A stretch of 5,032 bases of DNA from positions 1 through 5,032 of the forward strand of contig CALEWN010000308.1 of the NCBI GenBank assembly GCA_937925385.1, in the 5' to 3' direction. Positions 1 to 5,032 of this stretch are shown piece after piece. Source of the DNA: an uncultured Senegalimassilia sp. (GTDB lineage Bacteria > Actinomycetota > Coriobacteriia > Coriobacteriales > Eggerthellaceae). The position numbers and the translations under genes were made by a program. The notes below the pieces were generated by a model, which had not been told where the DNA came from, ran no database searches, and saw nothing but the letters and a program-made list of their open reading frames with translations. The first letter of the stretch is position 1; each line of letters opens with the position of its first letter.

Positions 1-16
1 CTGTCGGCAAGCGGCG

Positions 17-271
17 CTACGAAAGCGTGGTATCGCGCTGCTCGTCCGCCACCTCCGGCTCAAGCTGGCCCATGAGCACATCGACCTTCTGCTGAGCCGT
101 TGCCAGGCGACCTTGAAGCGTACGAAGAAGGGCAACGCCCCGCTCGTAGCTGGCAAGGCTGTCCTCAAGCTCGAGCGTGTTGGACTCGAGCACGCCGACG
201 ATGCCGTCGAGTTCGGCCATGGCCTCGCGAAAGGTCAAGTCCTCGACCGGTTTCAAACCCTCATTGCCCAT
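17..271 (-). CDS. xseB: Exodeoxyribonuclease VII small subunit (XseB)
   Basis: XseB is the small subunit of exonuclease VII. In the known enzyme several XseB copies bind the helical arm of XseA, and the complex degrades single-stranded DNA from both ends without needing metal. The product is 84 residues, close to the roughly 80 of E. coli XseB. It shows the family pattern: F14 and A17, then ELDGIV (20-25), a leucine/glutamate stretch (28-36), the SYERGVALL block (41-49), and a final helix ending near residue 70. The acidic tail after that is probably disordered. I chose the ATG at 271 because it lies one base after the xseA stop and has an AAGGA-like ribosome site 8 bases upstream. The frame stays open back to an ATG at 334, but that start would sit deep inside xseA and add 21 residues unlike the family. 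The stop is TAG. Close coupling to xseA supports balanced subunit production. Identification is secure. Confidence 0.95.
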   Translation of the reverse strand: MGNEGLKPVEDLTFREAMAELDGIVGVLESNTLELEDSLASYERGVALLRTLQGRLATAQQKVDVLMGQLEPEVADEQRDTTLS

Positions 272-272
272 T

Positions 273-1961
273 TCATGATTCCTTCCCTGTAAAGCCATCA
301 TCAGCACGTCTGACGCCCCACACATCGCATTCAATCACGCCGTCCGACACCGTCACATCTAGCTTCTGCCCTGCCTGGGCCTGCTCGACCGACTTCACCA
401 CACCTCCGCCGCTATCACGGGCGATGGAATAACCCCTGCCAAGAACCGCCAGCGGCGATAGCGCGTCAAGCTGCGCTGCCGAAAGACCCGCTTGCCGGCG
501 GAACGGCTCGAGCAGCTGACGGCCCGCCGCGCGCAAACGCCGCTGCTCGTTGTCGAGCACCGCACGCTCCCGCTCGCATGCCTGAGGCATCGCACGCAAC
601 AGCCGCTCCCGCGCCCGTTGCGTTTGCGATGCCGGCACGGCAACGACCTGCGAAAGCGCGCGTGTCAAGCGTTCACGCTGCCGCTGCACGGCCGCCGCGT
701 CAGAAGTCAAGGCATTGGGAAGCGCCGCACCCAAACGCTCGCGCAACCGGTCGACCTGCGCACGGTCGCGGTCCAGGCTGGCCGGCAACGCCCTTGTCAG
801 CCTGTCGGCATACAGGTCGACCCCCTGCGCTGAAGCCGACAGCAATGCGTTCGGGTCGCAAAAGACCGGTCGGCTAGCAATGCGCCCGACCTGCGCAGAG
901 CAGCTCTCGAGCGCGCGCTGTACGCATGTATCCAGGCTGCCTTGACGCGCACGGAACAGCGCATCAAGGTTCTCGCGAGCCGGGCTTACCGCCTCGGCGG
1001 CGGCCGTAGGCGTCGAGGCGCGCACGTCGGCGACCATGTCGGCGATGGATGTGTCGGGTTCATGCCCGATGCCCGTGACCACCGGCACGGGGCATTTGAC
1101 GATCATGCGGGCAAGAAACTCGTCGTTGAACGGCATGAGGTCCTCATACGAGCCGCCGCCACGCACCACGAGCACCACTTCGGCGCCGGCGTGAACGACG
1201 GCGCGCATGCCTTCGACGATGCCGGCAGGAGCCTGCGGGCCCTCCACGGCCACACCAGAGAACAGCACCCGCGCCACGGGAAAACGCCGACGCAGGGTGC
1301 GCAGCACATCGTGCACCGCATCGCCGCGCGGGCTGGTGACCAGGCCGATGGTAAGCGGGTAGGCGGGCAAGGACAGCTTTCGCGCGGGGTCCGCAAGGCC
1401 CTCGGCGGAAAGCTTCCGCGCAAGGTTGGCCACCTGCAATCGCAGCTGGCCCTCTCCCACCGGCGCGAGCGAGAACACGTCGAAGTTCATGCGTCCCTTC
1501 GCCGCGTACAGGGTGAACCTGCCCGTCAACTCCACCAGCTGCCCGACGGACACCTGCACGCCTGCGGCGCGGAAGCGGTTGTTCCACATCATGCAGGGAA
1601 GGCTTGCCGACTTGTCCTTGACCGTGAAGTACACGGCCTTGTACCCGGGTTTGTTCGACAGCTCGGAGATCTCGCCGACCAGGCGCACCGTCACGCCCTC
1701 GAGCGCCCCCTTCGCCAGCTGCATGGCGGCTGATACCGACATAGCACGCGAAGCCGATGCATCAGATGCCGCACCTTCGTTTCGCGAGGAGACGGTCGAG
1801 CCCGCCGTCTTACGCGCGCCGAAAGCAGCAGCGCACGCACGCGCCGCCTCTTCGGCGTTTCGCGCAGGCGCACCGGAACCCCCCGAGCTAGCAAAAGCGC
1901 CGCGGGATCCCCCTGCGGCGCCGTTATATGATCGACCGTAGACCACGTTGCTACTCGTCAC
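273..1961 (-). CDS. xseA: Exodeoxyribonuclease VII large subunit (XseA), with N-terminal extension
   Basis: XseA is the catalytic subunit of cytoplasmic exonuclease VII, which trims single-stranded DNA during repair and recombination. As drawn it has 562 residues (E. coli about 456). Residues 1-73 are Ala/Gly/Ser-rich and look disordered. The family's own N-terminus begins around M74 with MSVSAAMQLAKG and the OB-fold (about 74-170), which contains GEIS (96-99). The catalytic domain shows TSPRGDAVHDVL (209-220), RGGGSYEDL (267-275) and GIGHEPDTSIADMV (297-310). By comparison with E. coli, D218, R267, H300 and D303 are the likely active-site residues, and all are present. Residues 325-495 are helical and contain 22-residue repeats. 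The C-terminus has the usual GRGYSI (508-513) and SDGVIECDV (539-547). The GTG start at 1961 overlaps the peptidase gene by 11 bases and lacks a clear ribosome site. A GTG at 1946 and the ATG at 1742 are alternatives. The stop is TGA, one base before xseB. Function is certain; the start is not. Confidence 0.93.
   Translation of the reverse strand: MTSSNVVYGRSYNGAAGGSRGAFASSGGSGAPARNAEEAARACAAAFGARKTAGSTVSSRNEGAASDASASRAMSVSAAMQLAKGALEGVTVRLVGEISELSNKPGYKAVYFTVKDKSASLPCMMWNNRFRAAGVQVSVGQLVELTGRFTLYAAKGRMNFDVFSLAPVGEGQLRLQVANLARKLSAEGLADPARKLSLPAYPLTIGLVTSPRGDAVHDVLRTLRRRFPVARVLFSGVAVEGPQAPAGIVEGMRAVVHAGAEVVLVVRGGGSYEDLMPFNDEFLARMIVKCPVPVVTGIGHEPDTSIADMVADVRASTPTAAAEAVSPARENLDALFRARQGSLDTCVQRALESCSAQVGRIASRPVFCDPNALLSASAQGVDLYADRLTRALPASLDRDRAQVDRLRERLGAALPNALTSDAAAVQRQRERLTRALSQVVAVPASQTQRARERLLRAMPQACERERAVLDNEQRRLRAAGRQLLEPFRRQAGLSAAQLDALSPLAVLGRGYSIARDSGGGVVKSVEQAQAGQKLDVTVSDGVIECDVWGVRRADDGFTGKES
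280..287 (-). promoter_or_regulatory. Ribosome binding site of xseB, inside the end of xseA
   Basis: On the minus strand this reads GGGAAGGA and ends 8 bases before the ATG at 271. It lies within the last codons of xseA. It decides the xseB start in favour of 271 over the upstream ATG at 334. The arrangement is typical of translational coupling within an operon. Confidence 0.7.
540..803 (-). repeat. Four 22-residue helical repeats inside XseA
   Basis: This covers residues 387-474 of the long XseA form. Four consecutive units of exactly 22 residues each begin with Arg-Leu, at 387, 409, 431 and 453. The starts read RLTRALP, RLGAALP, RLTRALS and RLLRAMP, and the first three units end in an RE pair at 408, 430 and 452. 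A fifth, weaker unit begins RLRAAG at 475. Leucines therefore fall at 388, 410, 432, 454 and 476. Twenty-two residues is two hendecads, a period that suits a long, nearly straight coiled coil. In the E. coli enzyme this part of XseA is the extended helical arm that binds XseB. The repeats are seen directly in the translation. Their role in binding XseB is inferred from the family. Confidence 0.75.
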
Positions 1962-2613
1962 GGGACTGCAGCAGCCACAGCAGCTGCAGGATGGACGTCA
2001 AGGCAGCGGCAACGTAGGTGAGCGCGCAAGCGCGCAGCACGGAATACGCGCCGCCCTGCTCGGCCTGCGTGATGCCCTGGGTCTTCAGATACGCGAGGCC
2101 GCGGCGCGACGCATCGAACTCGACGGGCAGCGTGACCAGCTGGAACAACACCACCACGGCATACATGATGATGGCAAGCGTGGTAAGACCCGACAGCTGC
2201 ATGAAGATGCCGAACATCAGCAGGAACACCCAGGCATTGGACGCGAAGTTCACCGCCGGCACAAGCGCACCGCGGATCTTCATGGGCGCGTACCCCTGCG
2301 CGAACTGGATGGCGTGCCCGGCCTCGTGGCATGCCGTGGCAATGGCCGTGATGGAAGTGCCGCCGAACGCGTCGGGGTCCAAGGTGATGGAATTGTTACG
2401 CGGGTCGAAGTGGTCCTGCTGCGGGCCGCCGCAATAAACCTGCACGCCGTGGACGCCGTTGGCCGCCAGCATCATCTCGGCCATCTGGGCGCCGGTGACG
2501 CGCGTGGATGCAGGTACGTGCAAATACTTGTTGATCTGGCGGTTCACGTACCAAGACGCGCCCATGCCGATGACCATGGTGACGACGATCAGGCTCAAAT
2601 AGCTCATACTCAT
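1951..2613 (-). CDS. Membrane zinc metallopeptidase, YugP family
   Basis: The product is a 220-residue membrane-embedded neutral zinc metallopeptidase (Pfam Zn_peptidase_2; B. subtilis YugP is about 225 residues). The substrate is not known for this family. Visible features in order are a first membrane segment (about 4-21), QVYCGGPQQDHFDPRNN (58-74) matching the family's DHYDPR region, the zinc-binding HEAGH (96-100; H96 and H100 ligands, E97 catalytic) and ALVPAVNFASN (116-126). Two membrane segments follow (about 127-140 and 142-163). Then come LPVEFDASRR (162-171), whose E166 is a likely third ligand, and ALTYVAAAL (197-205) in a last hydrophobic segment. All key residues are present and the length is normal. 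The ATG at 2613 is the first possible start: upstream in frame there is no ATG, GTG or TTG for at least 85 bases. A possible AGGAG lies 13 bases upstream, farther than usual. It is the first gene of an operon with xseA and xseB. Family membership is strong. Confidence 0.9.
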   Translation of the reverse strand: MSMSYLSLIVVTMVIGMGASWYVNRQINKYLHVPASTRVTGAQMAEMMLAANGVHGVQVYCGGPQQDHFDPRNNSITLDPDAFGGTSITAIATACHEAGHAIQFAQGYAPMKIRGALVPAVNFASNAWVFLLMFGIFMQLSGLTTLAIIMYAVVVLFQLVTLPVEFDASRRGLAYLKTQGITQAEQGGAYSVLRACALTYVAAALTSILQLLWLLQSRDE

Positions 2614-2626
2614 GTGGGTGATGCAA

Positions 2627-2631
2627 CTCCT
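2627..2631 (-). promoter_or_regulatory. Possible ribosome binding site of the zinc peptidase gene, unusually distant
   Basis: The minus strand reads AGGAG, separated by 13 bases from the ATG at 2613. The usual gap is about 5-9. No other start codon lies in frame between the site and the ATG. A TTG directly after the site is out of frame. Either the long gap lowers initiation, or folding of the leader brings the site closer. Confidence 0.45.
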
Positions 2632-2645
2632 ATCGAAAGCATACG

Positions 2646-2686
2646 GCGCATACCCTGCGCTCCGGGGCGCGTCCAGGAAGACGCGC
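2646..2686 (-). other. Two small hairpins in the untranslated leader of the peptidase-xseA-xseB operon
   Basis: Two perfect inverted repeats stand side by side. The first in transcript order is GCGCGTC / GACGCGC (2680-2686 with 2667-2673), a 7-bp stem with a 6-base loop. The second is GCGCA / TGCGC (2656-2660 with 2646-2650), a 5-bp stem with a 5-base loop. They lie between the candidate -10 box and the AGGAG, so they would be in the mRNA leader. On the minus strand there is no T-run after either, so they do not look like terminators in that direction. In a GC-rich genome short stems like these can arise by chance. Confidence 0.4.
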
Positions 2687-2706
2687 GCTTGGTTTAACGA
2701 ACGGAA

Positions 2707-2712
2707 AGTATA
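2707..2712 (-). promoter_or_regulatory. Candidate -10 box for the peptidase-xseA-xseB operon
   Basis: On the minus strand this reads TATACT, five of six matches to the sigma-70-type TATAAT, in a short A/T-richer patch within GC-rich DNA. A transcript starting about 7 bases downstream would have a leader of roughly 85-90 bases before the ATG at 2613. I see no convincing -35 hexamer at 16-18 bases and no extended TG element. The promoter would therefore be weak, activator-dependent or wrongly placed. Confidence 0.35.
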
Positions 2713-2742
2713 CCGAAGCGAAACGCCCTGCCGCCGGCTTCA

Positions 2743-2765
2743 CGAATGTTCCCGCGAAACGTTCG
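2743..2765. promoter_or_regulatory. 23-bp imperfect palindrome, possible operator
   Basis: The half-sites CGAATGTT (2743-2750) and AACGTTCG (2758-2765) mirror each other around base 2754. Eight of the eleven pairs match, and one of the three mismatches is a G-T pair. It sits in the noncoding stretch between rnd and the peptidase gene, about 30-53 bases upstream of the candidate -10 box. That position suits a regulator-binding site. It lacks the four-base GAAC/GTTC spacing of the Gram-positive LexA box, so I do not call it an SOS box. It follows the end of rnd but has no T-tract, so a terminator is less likely. Confidence 0.4.
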
Positions 2766-2837
2766 CAATCCGTTACCGGAGACGAACCACCCCCGCGCGG
2801 CCATGCAGGCTGATCGCCCTATCCCGCAAGCGACTGC

Positions 2838-4013
2838 CTACTCTTCGCCATCCAGGCGCGTGACCTTCAGGTCGTGGCCGTGCAGGGACAACACGAGCTT
2901 GCCCTCGAGCAGCTCGATGAGCTCCTCGCCCACCAGCGCCCGGCGCCATCCGCGCAGCAGGTCGATGCCCTGGCGATAGCCGCGGGCCATGCGCACCAGG
3001 TCATCATGGCTTGCCAGCGTGGGAAACGCCACGCCGTTCTCCTTGGCGCGCAGGCGCACGAGCGCGCTCATGAGGTCGAGCTCCGCATCCACGTTCGGCT
3101 CGCTCTTGCCGCAGCGGTCGAGCTCGGGCCACGTGTCGGGCGGCGCCGAGAGCGCCGAGGAGATGAGCGACACCACCGCGCGCGCGTCCTTCGTGGACAG
3201 GCGGTCGGACAGCCCCCGCACCATGAACAGCTCGTCGATGGTCCGGGCCTCGCGCTTGCACGCCTCGACGATCTGCTCGTCGGTGATGACCCACTTGCGC
3301 GGCACGTTGCGTTTCTGCGCCGTGACCTCGCGCCATGCAGCCACCTCGCGCGCCGCCGCAAGCTGCTTGCGCGATAGCTGGCCGACGCGCTTGAGCCTGC
3401 GATAGCGCTCGCGCTCATCGGATTCGAAGCGAGCGGGATCGCACATCTCGGCGAATTCAGGGTCAAGCCAATGCAGACGCCCCTGGCGCTCCAATTCCTG
3501 CTTCATATGCTCGTACATGCGGGGAAGGTAGATGACGTCGTCGGCGGCATAGCGCAGCTGGGATTCCGACAGGGGGCGACGCGACCAGTCAGTGAAGGAA
3601 TCGACCTTCTTGAGCGCCACGCCGCACTCGGCGCCGACCAAGGCGCCGTAGCCGATCTGCTGCGTGTGCCCCAAAAGTGCCGCGGCAACCTGCGTGTCGA
3701 AAAGCGGCTGCGGGAGCACGCCCACCTCATGCCACAAGATCTCAAGGTCCTGCCCACCGGAGTGCAGCACCTTCATCACACCTGGATCCTCGAGCAGCGG
3801 GGCCAGCACATGCAGGTCCTTAATGCCGAACGGGTCGACCACCGCCACCTCGTCGTCGGTGGCGAACTGGATCAAGCACAGGCGCGCATAATAGGTCTTC
3901 TCGCGTAAAAACTCGGTGTCGATGGCAAGGACGCTTGAGCGGCGTGCTCGCTCGACGAACGCCTCCAGTGCTTCTTGATCTTCGATATACACCCGGTAAT
4001 TCCTCACGTTCAT
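2838..4013 (-). CDS. rnd: Ribonuclease D
   Basis: RNase D is a metal-dependent 3'-to-5' exoribonuclease that trims tRNA precursors and other structured RNAs in the cytoplasm. The product has 391 residues from the ATG at 4013 (E. coli 375). The DEDDy exonuclease domain fills about residues 5-190: DTEF (32-35, D32 and E34), HSGGQDLEIL (84-93, D89) and YAADD (155-159, Y155 and D159). All five catalytic residues are present. The first HRDC domain lies at about 203-287 (GQLSRKQLAAAREVAAWR). A second, HRDC-like domain lies at about 308-385, ending with RALVGEELIELLEG. The N-terminus matches the family length from this ATG, although no clear ribosome site precedes it. A GTG at 3992 has AGGA 8 bases upstream and would remove only seven residues. 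The frame also extends to a TTG at 4046, which is less likely. The stop is TAG. It is divergent from the kinase gene and probably transcribed alone. Identification is secure. Confidence 0.95.
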   Translation of the reverse strand: MNVRNYRVYIEDQEALEAFVERARRSSVLAIDTEFLREKTYYARLCLIQFATDDEVAVVDPFGIKDLHVLAPLLEDPGVMKVLHSGGQDLEILWHEVGVLPQPLFDTQVAAALLGHTQQIGYGALVGAECGVALKKVDSFTDWSRRPLSESQLRYAADDVIYLPRMYEHMKQELERQGRLHWLDPEFAEMCDPARFESDERERYRRLKRVGQLSRKQLAAAREVAAWREVTAQKRNVPRKWVITDEQIVEACKREARTIDELFMVRGLSDRLSTKDARAVVSLISSALSAPPDTWPELDRCGKSEPNVDAELDLMSALVRLRAKENGVAFPTLASHDDLVRMARGYRQGIDLLRGWRRALVGEELIELLEGKLVLSLHGHDLKVTRLDGEE

Positions 4014-4060
4014 ATCGTTGTGCTTTATGATGTAAGAATACCGCAACGGAAGGGAAAACC
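4014..4060. promoter_or_regulatory. Short divergent promoter region between rnd and the lipid kinase gene
   Basis: Only 47 bases separate the two start codons, and the stretch is clearly richer in A/T than its surroundings. For the plus strand, TATGAT (4026-4031) matches five of six -10 bases, with only a poor -35 (CTCACG, 4003-4008) inside rnd. For the minus strand, TATTCT (4040-4035) matches four of six. TTCACG, 19 bases farther on, could be its -35 and would lie at the start of the kinase gene. The two -10 candidates nearly touch, so the polymerases would compete. This is inference from short motifs. Confidence 0.35.
4048..4054 (+). promoter_or_regulatory. Ribosome binding site of the lipid kinase gene
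   Basis: GGAAGGG ends 6 bases before the GTG at 4061. It is the clearest ribosome site in the window and supports the GTG over any downstream ATG. Confidence 0.7.
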
Positions 4061-4969
4061 GTGAAACTGCTTGTCATCAACAACCTGGCATCGGGATACG
4101 GCGAAGGAGCCATCTATGATTTCATGCGCAGCTTCGCCGCCGACGGCGACGATATTTGCATGCGCTGCACAAACGGCACCACGCCGGTGAGCTCCCTGCT
4201 CTCAGATGCGAAGGACTTCGATGCCGTGATCGCAGCGGGCGGAGACGGCACCGTGGCCACGGTATGCTACCTGCTGGCAAACACCGGCATACCCGTGCTG
4301 CCCTTCCCGGCGGGCACGGCCAACTTGCTGGCCCTCAACCTTGCAAGCCCGCTCGAGCCCCATGCACTGGCCAAGATGGTGCGCGACGGGCAAACACTGG
4401 ACTTCGACATGGGCGAGATCTGCGTCGACGGGCAGCGCTTCGGTTTCTCCATCATGGCCGGTGCGGGCTACGACGCCGTCATCATGCGCGGGGCGCAACG
4501 CGGCAAACGGCTGCTCGGCCCCATGGCATATCTGCAGTCGGCGGTGGCCAACGCCATGCCGCAGCAATCGAAGTTCACGCTCACCTTAGACGGCCGGCAA
4601 GTGCAAAGCGAAGGCCTTGGGGTGCTACTGGTGAACTTCAGCAAAATCCAGTTCGATATCACGGTGACGCACGACAACGAGCCGCGCGACGGCGAGTTCG
4701 ACGTGGTGGTGCTGAAGGCGAAAACCGCGTTCGACCTGATACCGGCCGTGTTCGCGGGCATCTTGGACCGAGATGGAGAGTTCCCCGACCGCACCGATGC
4801 GCTTGAGATCTTCCGCGCCAAAGAAGTCACGATCGACGCCGACCCAGCCATGGAGGTGCAGTACGACGGCGAGGCTACCGGACTCACCACGCCGTTTTCC
4901 GCACGGATCCTGCCTAGGGCCACGCGGCTGTTCATCTCCAATGAAGGCTATTCGCAGTTCGCGAAATAG
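4061..4969 (+). CDS. Diacylglycerol kinase family lipid kinase (DAGK/YegS/LCB5)
   Basis: The product is a 302-residue soluble or membrane-associated kinase that transfers phosphate from ATP to a lipid hydroxyl. Diacylglycerol is the usual bacterial substrate, which recycles lipid headgroup leftovers into phosphatidic acid. The N-terminal catalytic domain shows INNLASG (6-12, in place of the usual NPxSG), AAGGDGTVATV (58-68, nucleotide-binding GGDGT at 60-64) and PAGTANLLALNL (83-94). The C-terminal domain has FSIMAGAGYDA (129-139), RDGEFDVVVL (209-218) and VQYDGE (266-271), whose DGE is near the family's catalytic acid. The length is normal. There is no signal peptide or membrane segment. The GTG start follows a good ribosome site and the stop is TAG. 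The PAGTANLLA version is the one common in actinobacterial members rather than the PxGTxNDFA type. Substrate choice cannot be read from sequence, so DgkB-like activity is possible but unproven. Confidence 0.9.
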   Translation: MKLLVINNLASGYGEGAIYDFMRSFAADGDDICMRCTNGTTPVSSLLSDAKDFDAVIAAGGDGTVATVCYLLANTGIPVLPFPAGTANLLALNLASPLEPHALAKMVRDGQTLDFDMGEICVDGQRFGFSIMAGAGYDAVIMRGAQRGKRLLGPMAYLQSAVANAMPQQSKFTLTLDGRQVQSEGLGVLLVNFSKIQFDITVTHDNEPRDGEFDVVVLKAKTAFDLIPAVFAGILDRDGEFPDRTDALEIFRAKEVTIDADPAMEVQYDGEATGLTTPFSARILPRATRLFISNEGYSQFAK

Positions 4970-4977
4970 CGAACCCG

Positions 4978-5027
4978 CAAACGGAAGCGGCCCCCCCCGC
5001 GCCGCACCCGCCGGGCCGCGTCGTTTG
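4978..5027 (+). terminator. GC-rich hairpin after the lipid kinase gene, probable terminator
   Basis: CAAACG (4978-4983) pairs with CGTTTG (5022-5027). After a small internal loop, GCGGCCC (4987-4993) pairs with GGGCCGC (5013-5019). The loop is C-rich and includes a run of eight C residues (4991-4998). The hairpin starts 8 bases after the kinase stop, as expected for a terminator. The sequence after it is GGGGT at the window edge, so no T-tract is visible and intrinsic termination cannot be confirmed. It could also serve a convergent gene beyond the window. Confidence 0.45.
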
Positions 5028-5032
5028 GGGGT

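Noticed and set aside
1..16. The start of another gene downstream of xseB.
   Set aside because: Sixteen bases contain no start codon on the minus strand and are too short to interpret.
272..334. A longer XseB starting at the ATG at 334.
   Set aside because: The added 21 residues do not resemble the family, lie inside xseA, and have a poorer ribosome site than the start at 271.
942..1733. A 263-codon plus-strand open frame opposite xseA.
   Set aside because: It is antisense to well-conserved XseA motifs, is dominated by His, Arg, Gly and Ala as expected of GC-rich shadow frames, and has no recognisable domain.
2667..2690. A plus-strand terminator, because the 7-bp hairpin is followed by a few T residues.
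   Set aside because: No plus-strand gene lies to its left in the window, and the T-tract is short and broken by G residues.
1948..2697. A 249-codon plus-strand open frame opposite the zinc peptidase.
   Set aside because: It mirrors the peptidase codons, has no family features, and runs through the noncoding leader without a sensible start signal.
2743..2765. A LexA (SOS) box.
   Set aside because: The Gram-positive consensus needs GAAC and GTTC separated by four bases. This site has its symmetric halves farther apart and does not contain that arrangement.
4468..4941. A 157-codon minus-strand open frame opposite the lipid kinase.
   Set aside because: The Ser/Pro/Arg-rich composition and full overlap with a clear kinase domain mark it as a shadow.
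1..5032. A novel defence, mobile or biosynthetic system.
   Set aside because: All five genes belong to known housekeeping families with intact key residues. There are no repeats of the CRISPR type, no transposase or integrase, no tRNA junction and no visible break in base composition.

Overview
This is an ordinary chromosomal housekeeping segment from a GC-rich bacterium. It holds five complete protein genes and no mobile element, RNA gene, CRISPR array or defence cassette. The high GC content, GTG starts, actinobacterial-looking gene versions and a YugP-type zinc peptidase fit a high-GC Gram-positive. Coriobacteriia/Eggerthellaceae is my best guess, but it rests on general appearance and not on a diagnostic marker.

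The left half (17-2613) is a compact minus-strand operon, read right to left. First comes a membrane zinc metallopeptidase of the YugP family. Then comes xseA (exodeoxyribonuclease VII large subunit), whose predicted GTG start overlaps the end of the peptidase gene by 11 bases. Last is xseB (small subunit), which starts one base after the xseA stop. XseA and XseB form exonuclease VII, a metal-independent single-strand DNA exonuclease. The tight packing suggests coupled translation of the two subunits. A 224-base intergenic stretch (2614-2837) precedes the operon. It contains a possible -10 box, a 23-bp imperfect palindrome and two small leader hairpins, so regulation of the operon probably sits there.

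The right half has a minus-strand RNase D gene (rnd, to 2838) and a divergent plus-strand lipid-kinase gene of the diacylglycerol kinase (DAGK/YegS/LCB5) family (4061-4969). Only 47 bases separate their start codons, so their promoters must be packed together or overlap the neighbouring coding sequence. After the kinase gene, the last 60 bases form a GC-rich hairpin that is probably a terminator, although the window ends before any T-tract could be seen.

I found no evidence for a previously undescribed system. The points most worth checking are a run of 22-residue repeats in the helical region of XseA, a 73-residue low-complexity N-terminal extension on XseA, and the palindrome and structured leader ahead of the peptidase-xseA-xseB operon.
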